Notes under the pieces: model-generated | Told to the model about the DNA's origin: nothing | The model's database searches: none | Seen by the model: only the letters and a program-made list of their open reading frames with translations | Assembly (NCBI RefSeq): GCF_964340395.1 | Contig: NC_135558.1 | Coordinates: 20,844,871 to 20,908,870, forward strand | DNA: 64,000 bases | Direction of reading: 5' to 3' | Origin: Glandiceps talaboti | Lineage: Eukaryota; Hemichordata; Enteropneusta; Spengelidae | Program-made: the position numbers and the translations under genes | In this document: positions 40,236 through 52,418 of the stretch, piece by piece | Layout of the letters: each line of letters begins with the position of its first letter | Numbering within the stretch: the stretch's first letter is position 1

Positions 40236-41833
40236 TGTATAGTACTGTAACAGTGGTTATATATACATGTATAGTACTGTAACAGTGGTTATACATGTAT
40301 AGTGCTGTAACAGTGGTTATACATGTATAGTACTGTAACAGTGATTATACATGTATAGTACTGTAACAGTGGTTATACATGTATAGTACTGTAACAGTGG
40401 TTATACATGTATAGTACTGTAACAGTGGTTATACATGTATAGTACTGTAACAGTGGTTATATACGGTATATACATGTATAGTACTGTAACAGTGGTTATA
40501 CATGTATAGTACTGTAACAGTGGTTATACATGTATAGTACTGTAACAGTGGTTATACATGTATAGTACTGTAACAGTGGTTATACATGTATAGTACTGTA
40601 ACAGTGGTTATACATGTATAGTACTGTAACAGTGGTTATACATGTATAGTACTGTAACAGTGGTTATACATGTATAGTACTGTAACAGTGGTTATACATC
40701 TATAGTAATGTAACAGTGGTTATACATGTATAGTACTGTAACAGTGGTTATACATGTATAGTGCTGTAACAGTGGTTATACATGTATAGTACTGTAACAG
40801 TGGTTATACATGTATAGTACTGTAACAGTGGTTATACATGTATAGTGCTGTAACAGTGGTTATACATGTATAGTAATGTAATAGTGGTTATACATGTATA
40901 GTACTGTAACAGTGGTTATACATGTATAGTAATGTAATAGTGGTTATACATCTATAGTACTGTAACAGTGGTTATACATGTATAGTACTGTAACAGTGGT
41001 TATACATGTATAGTACTGTAACAGTGGTTATACATGTATAGTAATGTAATAGTGGTTATACATCTATAGTACTGTAACAGTGGTTATACATCTATAGTAC
41101 TGTAACAGTGGTTATACATGTATAGTAATGTAATAGTGGTTATACATCTATAGTACTGTAACAGTGGTTATACATGTATAGTAATGTAATAGTGGTTATA
41201 CATCTATAGTACTGTAACAGTGGTTATACATGTATAGTACTGTAACAGTGGTTATACATGTATAGTACTGTAACAGTGGTTATACATGTATAGTACTGTA
41301 ACAGTGGTTATACATGTATAGTACGGTAACAGTGGTTATACATGTATAGTACTGTAACAGTGGTTATACATGTATAGTACTGTAACAGTGGTTATACATG
41401 TATAGTACTGTAACAGTGGTTATACATGTATAGTACTGTAACAGTGGTTATACATGTATAGTACTGTAACAGTGGTTATACATGTATAGTACTGTAATAG
41501 TGGTTATACATGTATAGTACTGTAACAGTGGTTATACATGTATAGTACTGTAACAGTGTATACATGTATAGTACTATAACAGTGGTTATACATGTATAGT
41601 ACTGTAACAGTGGTTATACATGTATAGTACTGTAACAGTGGTTATACATGTATAGTACTGTAACAGTGTATACATGTATAGTACTATAACAGTGGTTATA
41701 CATGTATAGTACTGTAACAGTGGTTATACATGTATAGTACTGTAACAGTGGTTATACATGTATAGTACTGTAACAGTGGTTATACATGTATAGTACTGTA
41801 ACAGTGGTTATACATGTATAGTACTGTAACAGT
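40234..41833. repeat. 28-bp minisatellite bordering the 5S array
   Basis: There are about 57 direct copies of a 28-bp unit, of the form TGTATAGTACTGTAACAG followed by TGGTTATACA, without spacers. Variants include CATCTATAG, AGTAATGTAATAG and units short of a few bases (ACAGTGTATACATG). Some variants recur in alternation around 40.9-41.2 kb, showing multi-unit duplication. Unit ends form the palindrome TACATGTA. Confidence 0.95.
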
Positions 41834-42372
41834 TTTCCTTGACACAATTAATAACTATAATACAATAAATTTTATATTCAATTATTTTATTTGAGGTTTT
41901 ATCATGATAGACATAGTTTAAATTAGTTGCCAATGTAATATGTAGTTACAATGTCCACAATTCATTCAGAACCTACTTTAATAATCTAAAACCACCTATA
42001 AATGTCTCTAATATCTATTATTAGAAAAGCAAGACTTGTTTAAACGTTTGCTATAACTAGATACACTGAATATGCAGTGGGGAGATAAACCGACATAGAA
42101 CATACTCCTAACATAAACCATCACTAAAACACGTACCACTATAAGTACATGGATTAAGATTGTCACTTGGTTCAAATATTTACAGGGCTATGCTTATTAC
42201 TTGCCAACAAGATGAGACGTAGGAAGAGAACAACTGATATGAACAGAACTACCGACCAAGGTACAGATATGCCACCACCTTTCCTCATTTACTTGTTCTT
42301 TCATTAATTTTGAAGAATGAATTTTGAAGAACACAATTGAATTGGAAGAGGAAATGAAGGCAACCAAGTATT
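41834..42372. other. AT-rich noncoding stretch
   Basis: No coding exon, RNA gene or repeat is evident between the minisatellite and the microsatellites. Confidence 0.5.
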
Positions 42373-42443
42373 TGAGTGAGTTAGTGAGTGAGTGAGTTAG
42401 TGAGTGAGTGAGTGAGTGAGTGAGTGAGTGAGTGTTTATGGGT

Positions 42444-42488
<45 letters not shown>

Positions 42489-42515
42489 TGTGTGTATGTG
42501 TACGTGTGTGTATGT
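42373..42515. repeat. (GAGT)n and (GT)n microsatellites
   Basis: A GAGT/TAGT tetranucleotide run (42373-42434) is followed directly by a GT run with interruptions (about 42441-42515). Open frames on both strands here are repeat artefacts. Confidence 0.95.
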
Positions 42516-42659
42516 ATGTACATGATCATATCATGTATCCCACTCGTACTATATGGACTAAAAACTTATATTTTTTTCACTTCCATTACGTGTCACTGTG
42601 TATCTAGGAGTAGTTTTCAAGAAGGAAGTACTAGACCAGTAAATTGTCATACATAATTC

Positions 42660-42870
42660 ACATTACAGCCAAAAGAACAAGACCAAGCAAACAATTAGTA
42701 TATTGTTTTTGTCGAAAGCCTAATGACAAGAAAAGAGCTATGGTTGGTTGTGACAGATTTAATGGCTGGTTCCACCCACGATGTGTTGAGACAACAATGT
42801 CTAAAGTAAAGAATAAAGTATCACTGCCCAAATTGCAAAAAAAAATCTGAAGCCATGCCAGCAACGTTTG
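42660..42870 (+). pseudogene. PHD-type zinc finger remnant of the element
   Basis: The stretch reads YCFCRKPNDKKRAMVGCD and then GWFHPRCVE, the PHD pattern with the CxC start, the GCD and the WFHxxC core. A KYHCPNC ending follows out of frame. PHD fingers read histone H3 tails, and in a mobile element one could guide chromatin targeting (inference). One of the expected cysteines is replaced. Confidence 0.65.
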
Positions 42871-43289
42871 GAAAAGCATTGGAATTCAAGGCAAACAAAT
42901 GGGGATGCTGGCACAATTGAAGCAACAATACAAGCAACAACTTCTGGTGATGTCATAAATGAATGAATGACAAAATAAAATAAAAGTGGGGATTTCACTG
43001 ACAACCATACACAGATACTGAAAAGAGTTGGCAAAGTAACCACACCTGTAATTGATAGTGATAATGGTGATAATGGTGATGACTATGATGGCACTGTATC
43101 ACATGTCCAGTCTGCTGGTACACTTCTTACTGGCCACCAGAAAAAGACTCAGAAAACAGGTAGTATGGTAACCACACCTGCAGAGCAAACTGCTGACAAC
43201 AAAGAAGATGACAATGGCATTCTACCATCAATTCTCTTTGGGACATCTGCGGTTACAAAAAAAAGCTAAATCAGGAGTACATGTTGTAG

Positions 43290-45020
43290 GAAACAGTTTA
43301 CAGTGAACCTTCAGCCAAATGAATGGCAGGCAGTGAAACCACAAGGAACAACATGGGCAGATGGCGGAAGAAAACTACATGGTAGATGGACACAACTTTT
43401 CTATTCTAAGATCAATGAAGTAGTTCCGGAATGGCCACTTGTTTTCAAACATTGTAGGGTACGAAACGATCTTCATTTTGCACGATCACAGCAGTTTGTA
43501 AGTTTGCAGGCTTCCAAACATTCAAAATAACCATTACTGAAGAACCAAATGATACTAATGACAATGTTGAAGTGACTGTTGAATGTGATGTGCTTATCAG
43601 ACACGAGAAAGGCAAATCAGCAGCACGGCCAATTAGCCAACCAGAAAGAGAAAATATTGCAAAACAAATGGAGAACATCTCAGCTGGGGAATTCTGCCTT
43701 CAACAAATCAAAGTTAAGGATACGCAACAGCTTCAATTTGGCAATACTACAAATGTACAGAAAGAAGAAACATATCGACAATTGAAGTCAGAGGCTAGAA
43801 GTGAAGGTAGAACTTCGCATGACATATTTACAGATGTCATAAATACGAGAGAAATGATGAAGATTGATGAATGTGGCAATAAACTTGATGGATACATCCA
43901 ATATGTGTACTACTGCCAGTTCACAGTGCATTGTTTTATGGAAAAACAGGTACAACTATTGCACAATCTGGCAAAAAGAACCATACTGCACTTAGATGCC
44001 ACTGGCTCTGTTGTCAATCCACCACCAAATGTCACAAAGAGAGTGCTGTATTATGCACTTATCATGCCAAGCTTGACTCATGGCAAACCCCCTCTACCAC
44101 TGGCTGAAATGCTAACAAGCGACCATTCTACTGCATCAATAGCAGATTTCCTGATGGTATTAAAAAAATCAACGAAAGATGTAATTGGGCAAACACTCAA
44201 ACCCAAGCAAATTGAAACAGACGCTTCAAGCTACTTTGCTTTGCTTCAATAGTGAAGACATGATTAGGTATGTTAGAAAGTGCTGGAATGTAGTACACAA
44301 GAAATACTATAAGCCGACATTTGGCAACCACAGTACAAGACAAACATCTCAGGAAATTCATCATGTACCAAATTGCCATGATACAAAATAGTTCAAGTTT
44401 GAGGGACATGGATGCAATAGTTAGACCATTAACAGTAGTCTTAACAACTAAGAGAAAAACAAAACTATTCCACCAGAACATGGCCCTTTTACAGGCCTTG
44501 TTATACAAGACTTCACTCAAGGATACAGTTGATGACATGGAAAATGGTGATAATGATGATGAAGACAACATACATGTAGATGACTTGATCAGGTCTGATA
44601 ACTCAAAGTTTGCGATGCAAGACCACTCACCCTTCACAAACCATTTCAATAAAATCAGAGAAGATGTCATAAAGAAGACAAGCAGTGAAGATTCACCTGA
44701 TCATTAACAAAATATATACCAGTGCACAGATGTCATAAATATACTGTACAAACGATATCTTCCGATAATTCCAAATTGGAGTGGTTTGATGCTTGGTGAG
44801 CTAACTAGATACACAAATGATGTTCCAGAAACAAATTTGCCAGCTGTCACCAGAGTGTCAAATGATACTGTAGAAAACTGGATGAAAATTGTGGCAAAGA
44901 AGACACAATATCTTCCGCCTGGTAAATTTCTCAGACTAATGTACATGTCAGTGTCAGCTAGACTTGTGGACTCAGGTCTCCTCTCTCCAGCAGCAGACCC
45001 AAACAATGGTGGTCAAAGAT
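43290..45020 (+). pseudogene. DDE-transposase-like protein remnant
   Basis: The longest frame (43572-44252) contains LHLDATGSVVNPP, KRVLYYALIMPS and PLPLAEMLTSDHSTASI. Acidic residues in HLDATGS and TSDHST sit where a DDE RNase-H-fold transposase would have its first catalytic residue and a following conserved block. A later frame continues with a helical stretch (44321-44707), and another contains IIPNWSGLM and SNDTVENWMKIV, which resembles the S/N-x-VE-N block near the C-terminus of several DDE families. Upstream, PNEWQAVKPQGTTWADG opens the conserved region. The protein is split across several frames. Assignment rests on motif memory, not on a search. Confidence 0.5.
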
Positions 45021-45399
45021 AAAAGCAATGACACAGATATAGATGCAGCACAAGAACAGTGGAAGAAACGATCATCCATTGATGTAAGTCAGAAGAAGGT
45101 GGGAACCTACTACAAAGAACCCCCTAAGCAACTCAAAGAACCAAAAGTTAAAGTACCAAATGATCCAGAAAACATCAAACCAAAATTACAATTGACAAGA
45201 ACACCAGAGAACAACCCATGCTAAAAAGACAAGTAACGTCAAAGCATAATCTGGGAGACATCAAACCAAAAGTACCTATGGCAAAGAAATCACCAGATGC
45301 AGCCTGTGCAAAAGTAATGTTACAGTACAAATTAGCCAGTGGTAAAAATAATGACAACCCATAACAAGTAAAACACAAAGTAAATGTGATGCAATTAAT

Positions 45400-45807
45400 A
45401 TGTACAACAGAGAGTATTTACCTTGGGGTGGCAATTTCAAACAGATGATAATGGAGAACACATGTCCAGTGGACAGCACACTGATGATCTACTATATCAT
45501 TTTGAAGACCAGGGTTGATATTCTTCAGTGGTACATTGATTAAAAACAATTAGTGAATAGAACACTGTTACAAGTGTACCAATGCTTCCTACAAGAAAAG
45601 TGGAATATGGGCAAGGCTATGTGGTTAAACCAATTCAAACCTAGATGGCAGATTGGTAATGTCAAAGACTGGTGGGGCTCAGAAAACCAGTACATGGATA
45701 TACTACTCCAAGCTAATCAGCAGCTGACCATAAGAGAGAGGTGTAATCTGGGTAACTGTCCAAAACAAGTGATTGAAGTTACCAAACACATGCTAAGCAT
45801 AAGGTAA
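45400..45807 (+). pseudogene. Conserved cysteine-containing region of the element (unknown role)
   Basis: PWGGNFKQMIMENTCPVDS is followed by a long helical stretch, DWWGSENQYMDILLQ and then RCNLGNCPKQ. A buried-looking TCPVDS followed by WGSE and a CxxxxCP pair suggests a folded domain, possibly protease-like, but no catalytic triad can be assigned. It follows the transposase-like part directly and is probably its C-terminal continuation. Confidence 0.35.
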
Positions 45808-46982
45808 AGTATATAGAAAATGATCTACATTGTACAAGTATAACCTGTTGACGTTTTCTTTAGACCACCACTGTACTAAGAGAGATACATTTTATGGTCA
45901 ACATACTTGCGGATACTACATTGTATAGTCTCCAACCAAATGTTCATCTGTAAATGTTATTTTGTATTTTGACACATACATAAGAATGTATGTCTATAGA
46001 TTAATTCTGTAAAGTGTTAGTGTTTGTCAATCCTCAAACAATGACTGATCCTGTTTTAGTTTTCTATTTATATTTATTAATTTCAATGTTTGCATGACTG
46101 CGTTTTTTTTTTGTTATAATATTACTCTATGGTTAATATAACATTAATTTATAATCTTTAATCAATTGTCTTGATCAACAAGACTAAGTGTTGGCCTAAC
46201 AGCATGTCACAAGACCATGATTATGTTAAGCGTTATTGTTCAATTAATATTGTTCTTTTTGACAGCTAGAGTTTTAATGATCAGTTGTAACTTAACCAGC
46301 AAATTTAACTTCTGTTCCAAAGTATATGTAATATTCTGTATGCCTAAAGGGGGACAAAAGCATGATGTAGATTTGTATTTTCTAACCTTACCCAAAGATT
46401 TTTGAGGCAAAGTCAAATTACATTGTGTTCGGTTAGTGGTTTCCTCACTGTATTTTCTCTGTGGAATTTTTGGGGTTGTTCAAACATTTATTTAGCTTTT
46501 GTAATTGTAATTTACAAACCACAAAAAATTGTTCATTAGATGATCTTTTCAAAAGCAGTGTTACAAGTACAAGTGTCAGGTTGACATGAATTACATGTAA
46601 TTTTCTTGTGGAAATATGGTTCCATGAGCTCATATTTAGTGCTAGTTTTCAATTGTTTGAAAAATGCTTTGGTTCCCCCTTTTTGATTCTTATCATATGC
46701 GATAGATATATGTCTTAAGTTTATAATGTATATGATTTGATGAGTGCATGAGAGGTGTAACCTCTAGATCAATGAAAACACATTTACATTTCCCACATTA
46801 GTAAATGTAAAATGTGGACAAGGTACATGTATCACAGTGATCAAAGTTTGATGAAATCAGTGAAAGAATACTATGTGTTTTTGTGCTTTGACAACTGAAA
46901 TCATGGGCCAACCTTGGATACCTTTCATTTATGGAAATGTGTTATTTATAATTAATCATAGTAAGTCATACATTTCAGGATC
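45808..46982. other. Noncoding AT-rich stretch inside the element
   Basis: No protein-like sequence. It ends with TACATTTCAG at 46979, a good splice acceptor, just before the helicase part, so it could be an intron or the border between two elements. Confidence 0.4.
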
Positions 46983-48098
46983 ATTTGAATATTAAATACT
47001 ATGCTGTTTGTAGTTTGTCACCCGAACAGGCAAGAGCTGTTCAACTTGCCAAGGATGGTCACAATGTATTTATTAGTGGTCCAGCAGAAAGTGGCAAAAG
47101 TTATGTAGTGAAATGGATTTATGAAAGTCTTACCAATGCTCAGGGAAACAAATTGAGAGTTGACATTGTTTGCCCAACTGGTGCAGCATGTTGTGTGTAC
47201 TCAGATCTAGCATGCAAATCAGAGACAGTACATAGCTACTTTGGCGTCGGACTGGCTGATAAAGCAGTTGGTTATATTGTAGAGAACACCAAGGATCACA
47301 AAGCACAAAAACACATGGCTATACTGATGTCATAATTCTAGATGAAGTTTCGATGCTCAGTGCAAGAGTATTTTGAAGACATGGATGAAAATGGATGTCC
47401 TGTTGTGTTATTTAGTGGTATTAAGTGTACAATACCAAGAAGAACATGGACCATCAAAGATGATACCGGTAAAGAATTGGGTAGGAGGTGCCAGTACCGT
47501 CTGAAACTTTGCTGGGCAATGGCAGCACATAAAGCGCAAGGGCAAACTTTACAGAGTTGTACGTGTTATTCATGCTACAAATGAATTTGCATCTGGTCAG
47601 CTTTATGTAGCACTTTCAAGGGGAAGATCATCAGAGACTATCCAGCTTACTGGTTTTACACCAAATAGAATGCTACCTCCTAATGAGGCTGTGTCATCAT
47701 TTTATGGTTCTTTGTCTTGTGAAGAAGTTATTGTAGATGAGCAACTGACCTGTTGCAAGTATGCAGTACATAATGATGTCATCAATGATATTATAGGTGA
47801 AGAAATCAGAAAAAGTGCAAACCAATCTGAAGATGATCACTTCATCGAAGCTATGTATGAAAGACCAACTGGTGATGGACAATTAATAGACCTATGTGAT
47901 GTGTATACTGGTATGGACAGGACTGACAATGAACTTGAAGATCTGCCCAGTGACTTTTGTGTTGAATCCTTTTTAACCAAGGTCATGGATACAACTCCAT
48001 TAGCTGATGTAGAAGGGTCACTTTCATGGAAAGTAAATGGTCTTGTTGTCTTGTTGAAAAACTTAACAAAGAAAAACAAATGGTCAAGATATTCCTGA
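46983..48098 (+). pseudogene. PIF1-family helicase remnant
   Basis: Helicase motifs appear in order: LSPEQARAVQLAKDGHNVFI; Walker A as GPAESGKS (the usual form is GPAGTGKS or GPAGSGKS); CPTGAACCV; a Walker B VIILDEVSML in another frame; AAHKAQGQTL; and ATNEFASGQLYVALSRGRS. The middle of the protein between Walker B and the last motifs is missing, and the frame changes several times. PIF1 helicases unwind DNA 5' to 3' and are often carried by mobile elements. The reading frame continues past the helicase with an acidic tail to 48098. Confidence 0.8.
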
Positions 48099-48129
48099 AA
48101 ATACAATGGGTAAAGATATACTCTAGCAC

Positions 48130-49292
48130 CAAGAAAAAACATTGAAGTAAAACCAGACTTGAGAGACTTAAAAAGAGCAGATTTGAAAAATATGGTTTGC
48201 AGCCTGCACAGTCTCTTAAATGACTCCAGTCTGACAAAAGAAGGAGCATCTTTATTCATTATACCAACAATAGAAATGAAAGAGGAGCACTACACTTTGC
48301 TGACAGTCATGATGTGGAAAATATATGATATTCAAATGCAATCCCTGGCAGCTAGTGTAGAATGTGAACATAACAGAACACATCAAATCCTTGAGGTTGA
48401 AAATATGGGAGATGATGGGAAAGGAAAAATAAGATATGTGGCTGGATGGAGTATTCGAAAAGAAGTGGAAAAAAAGCCGAAAATATATAAGAAACTTTAT
48501 AACATCCAGTGTCAAGAAAGTGAAGGAAAGAATAAGATTGAAGCACCAATGTAAGCAAGCCCTCAACTTTTTCACTATACCCGAATGTATACTGTATAGA
48601 GACACAAAGACACATTTAAGAGTCATTGATAGCAGACAGTTTACCAAACATGGTCTACTTCATGTTACTGATGAAACATACCTAATTTTTTGTGCAACTG
48701 GAACAAGAAAGAATTAAATTACTCAGCCTTGATGAATTCAACAAGAAATCAGAGTTTTTAATTGAGAAAGCAAAGGAAAGCCTTTTGCAGAATGATAGAC
48801 TATCATCTTCCTTCTGTTCACTTTATGCCAGTAGCTGCGACAGCCACTTCAACATAAAGATCATGAAAAGTGCATACTCCAGATAAGTATCCAGGTACCT
48901 TAACATGGGAGCAGGCCAATTTCTCAAAGATTACAGAAGGGAAATACATCTTGTAAAAACCCAAGCACATAGACAGAACATCGCTACTAAGACTGAAAAA
49001 CGGAAGAAATCTGCAGCAAAGATTACAACAGCAGAAATCAAGAGAGATATGTCAGTGAGAAAAGTTAATTCTCATCATTGACTCTGCGCAATGCTAGCCA
49101 GCCAGCCAGACATTCTCAATTCCACACAGTATAAGAAAGAAGAACTTTTCTTGATAGGGGAAGCATATGACTTGGTTTTAACAAGAAACTCAAAGAAAGA
49201 ACTTTTGGCATGTGTCATTAAAGACAAAATACTGTCATCTACATGTAGTCACATCATTAATCCCTGGGTCTTTGAAAATTACCAAATTTAAC
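48130..49292 (+). pseudogene. C-terminal region of the element (unknown)
   Basis: The segments include DLRDLKRADLKNMVCSLHSL, GKIRYVAGWSIRKEVE, KHGLLHVTDETYLIFCAT and KKEELFLIGEAYDLVL. They are in different frames but on one strand and in a plausible order. The RYVAGW phrase resembles a motif seen in C-terminal parts of several animal transposon proteins. No function can be given. Confidence 0.35.
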
Positions 49293-49810
49293 CAGTACCT
49301 CAAGACCGGAGTAGCAGTGGAAGACTAGTGATGAGATTCCGTAGAGTGTAGCCAGGTATTGGTGTGCATCATCTGATATGCATCAGTCGATGAAGACAAA
49401 AAAATCCTTGGGCTGCATAAAATGCCACTGGGACCCTAAACTTGGGTATAACCTTCCATGGTAAAAGAGACATAATCATGAGAGTCTAAGTAAGTTAAAA
49501 TACAACCCAAAATCTTGACTTGCACTCTTCTAAATGAACATATCAAGTCTTTCCATACAGACAACACACTCTGTATTGACATGGGTGATAATTTCTTCAG
49601 CAGGAGGAACCGTAGGTTCAGCAACCCTTGGTTCAGCTGGAGCTGGTGGTGGTCTTATCTTGGTTTCTGGTCCAGCCATGGCGGCCTCCTTCTTCTATCT
49701 CACCATATAATCTTCTATTGCCAACAAGATACCCTTCCTTCTATAAACTGAAGATGACAAGTCAAGAATGGTTCAAAATAAAGACAAATTCGTGCAGCAG
49801 ATTTAAGCTA
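49293..49810. other. Noncoding stretch
   Basis: No convincing gene or repeat is seen; short open frames on either strand lack recognisable features. Confidence 0.4.
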
Positions 49811-49838
49811 CAGCAGCTGTAGCAGCAGCAGCAGCAGC

Positions 49839-49892
<54 letters not shown>
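49811..49892. repeat. (CAG)n-(CAA)n trinucleotide run
   Basis: A short CAG stretch passes into about 18 CAA triplets. No coding context supports a polyglutamine tract. Confidence 0.95.
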
Positions 49893-49893
<1 letters not shown>

Positions 49894-49961
49894 TTAAAGT
49901 GGCACAAGCTGAGTGTAAACATTTTTTGGGTGAATTTTTTGCTGTAGATTACATTAAGATA

Positions 49962-50575
49962 CAATGAGTAACACTGAAGTAAAGCACTTTCTCTATGTGC
50001 TACACTCATTTATAGCATTCATATCAAGTGTAAAAGTATACTGTTTCATTTGCTAATACAACGGGTAACACGTACTGAAGTAAAGCACTTTTCTCTATGT
50101 GCTACACTCATTTATAGCATTCATATCAAGTGTAAAAGTATACTGTTTCATTTGCTAATACAACGGGTAACACGTACTGAAGTAAAGCACTTTTCTCTAT
50201 GTGCTACACTCATTTATAGCATTCATTTCAAGTGTAAAAGTATACTGTTTCATTTGCTAATACAACGGGTAACACTGAAGTAAAGCACTTTTCTGTATGT
50301 GCTACACTCATTTATAGCATTCATATCAAGTGTAAAAGTATACTGTTTCAATTGCTAATACAATGGGTAACACTGAAGTAAAGTACTTTCTCTATGTGCT
50401 ACACTAGCATTCATATTACAATGGGTAACACTGAAGTAAAGTACTTTCTCTATGTGCTACACTAGCATTCATATTACAATGGGTAACACACTGAAGTAAA
50501 TTAAGTACTTTCGATCTCTATGTGCCACGCTCGTTTATAGCATTCATATTACAACGGGTAACACAATATACCAAG
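49962..50575. repeat. ~100-bp tandem repeat with shortened derivatives
   Basis: About four and a half units of 97-102 bp start at GGGTAACACTGAAGTAAAG and include CTATGTGCTACACTC. Further units of roughly 58 bp lack the middle. Two of the full units share an ACACGTACTG insertion. Confidence 0.85.
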
Positions 50576-50943
50576 TGTAAAAGCAAGGGCATGAGGCAAC
50601 AATTCTGGTGAAACCCGAAAATGATTTTAATGTTGATCAATACGGATTCACATGAAATTATCACATACCAGCTTTTAAACGGTTGATGTTGCTCCTAAAA
50701 TTTCCACACGCGAGTGAAATCGTACGATGTAAAGTGTACACAGGTCAACGACGAGATAACGACGCTGGTCGTGAATTATAACTAAAGAAGTACTTCCTTG
50801 AGTTAGTAGAACTGCTATAAATAACTCACAACTGACTAAATATTACCTTGTACTACTAATTACAACGAAAGTACACTTTGGCGAGAAACTAGCAGAAGTG
50901 ACTGAATAGAATCCCACACATGCGCACAACTAGCTTGATTAAT
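50576..50943. other. Noncoding stretch upstream of the transporter promoter
   Basis: Nothing recognisable is seen; it is bounded on the right by a run of 14 G (50944-50957). Confidence 0.4.
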
Positions 50944-51048
50944 GGGGGGGGGGGGGGATTCCCGGAAGTAAGTTACTTCTTGCAGGCCGCAAGTAGTCCA
51001 GGCCCAGAACTGTGCACATGTGTCGTGTCGTCGTTTTACATCATTTAG
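50944..51048 (+). promoter_or_regulatory. Probable promoter and noncoding first exon of the SLC35G1-like gene
   Basis: A G-run is followed by CCCGGAAGTAA, an ETS-type site common in housekeeping promoters. The following stretch is GC-richer than its surroundings and ends in ATTTAG|GTATGT, a good splice donor at 51049. Acceptors precede both coding first exons of the transporter at 52418 and 53595. A noncoding exon at about 50975-51048 is therefore inferred; transcript data would be needed to confirm it. Confidence 0.4.
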
Positions 51049-51195
51049 GTATGTATGTCAGTGAATATTTAAGTACACTGCTGCTATAAGTTACCAATAT
51101 GTAAACTACAGGAGTAAATTTACAACAGCCGACCACAAAATGTAAACAAACCAACAGCTGACCTGTTAACTGTTACAAACAGGGAAAGTAAACAA

Positions 51196-51480
51196 ATGGC
51201 TCAGCATGTTGGAACAGCAGATACTTTCTAATCCTATCCAACTGGATACACTGATAGGATCAATAGATTAGAAGCTTAACATACTTGTATTAGTAATTAC
51301 ATTTTATCATTTAATAAGAACAGTTTTTATGACCACTTTACGTAATAGTTCATGTTGATAAACCCATTTCCAATTTCCCTGGCATTTCATGCCCACATAC
51401 AAAAACTTGTTCTTATCAAACCATGCCATGGTGTGTGTATTAATAATACAAGTATCTGCTGTTCCAACATGCTGAGCCAT
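51196..51480. repeat. Inverted-repeat (foldback) element
   Basis: A 31-bp perfect inverted pair begins ATGGCTCAGCATGTTGGAAC on the left (51196-51226), with its reverse complement at 51450-51480. A second inverted pair lies inside (51283-51297 with 51439-51453, 14 of 15 bases). The arms are broken on the left by a 56-bp segment that is itself partly palindromic. The layout suggests a small MITE-like element; no target duplication was identified. Confidence 0.6.
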
Positions 51481-52416
51481 GTGTTATTAATGCAATATTC
51501 ATTTGTGTACTGTGTTCTAATTATGTATCTTCCCATTTCTCATTCCTGCTAGTAGTTGGAACTGACGCAACTCTGACATTCAACTCCCTCCAATAGATTT
51601 GATAATCACAATGCTTTTGATGTAAATCCGGAAAAGGAATACATGGAAAGTTGAAAACATGGAAAATTAGAATGAATTAACAATAACTAACATTTTCAGA
51701 AGAGTTATGTGAAAGTTATATGTTATATTTTAACTTTATAACCTGGTGAAAGTATGACATATCTAAAGAGTAATCTGAACTTTTGAACCAATAATAAAAA
51801 AACTACAGGAAATAAAAACATTTTGACTATAATACAAGCTTATTTCTCAGTTTCTTAGTTTAAATGTTTCAGCATTATTGTCCAGGAAACAGCCTAAAAA
51901 ACTGTTTAGTTTTGGTTATCCAACCCTACCTAGTTTTTCACGCTGATCCTTAACTTTTTTTTACGTATTCAAGAAAAAATTGCGAAAAATGTGAAGTCTG
52001 GCAAGAAATAGTGGATGTGGAAATTGACATCAACTTATAAGACAATATAAACTCTTCTTTCCAATCTGTAATGGCTGTACATTTGATGAGAAGAAAACAA
52101 TAATACAGAGACCATATGGAATACAATGGAAAACATAACTACTGAACTAGAAACTCACACATGAAAAAAAAAAAAAAAAAAAACATAAAAAATAAAATAA
52201 AAAATCTACCTACCCCACCTATTCTAAAATTGAGTGTAATTGGAACCACGCAATTTTTGTTTGTTATGACCCTCAAGACTCCAAAGTTTATGAAAATGCC
52301 TTTATTTCCAGCCGTGGTGTTGCCTTTAATTTCTCCTGAACTATCAGTCTGCTTCAGAAATGACAGCTTCTGATATGTCAATGATTTTGAAATGTTTGTT
52401 TTTTTAAATTTCATAC

Positions 52417-52418
<2 letters not shown>

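Larger units (their letters stand above)
42640..49292 (+). mobile_element. Decayed DNA-transposon-like element with PHD, DDE-like and PIF1-helicase parts
   Basis: Five protein-like stretches follow one another on the + strand in different frames: a PHD finger, a transposase-like domain, a region with a TCPVDS motif, a PIF1-type helicase, and a C-terminal region. None is flanked by a clear host promoter, and all are broken by many stops and frame changes. This is what a dead transposon looks like. No capsid, polymerase, reverse transcriptase or HUH Rep motif is visible, so Helitron and virus-like assignments are not supported. The ends are set by the coding remains; I did not find terminal repeats. 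The helicase may belong to a second element, because 1.2 kb of noncoding DNA separates it from the transposase. Confidence 0.6.

Noticed and set aside
40234-41833. CRISPR-like array because of 28-bp regular repeats
   Set aside because: Repeats are contiguous without unique spacers, in a eukaryotic setting: a minisatellite.
42197-42529. Open frames with Thr-His or Cys-Val runs
   Set aside because: Produced by the GT and GAGT microsatellites.
46983-48098. Helitron assignment on the basis of the PIF1 helicase
   Set aside because: No HUH Rep motif was seen upstream, and the neighbouring parts are PHD and DDE-like.
49803-50009. Open frame with poly-Val/poly-Ala
   Set aside because: Translation of the CAA/CAG run on the - strand; no protein context.
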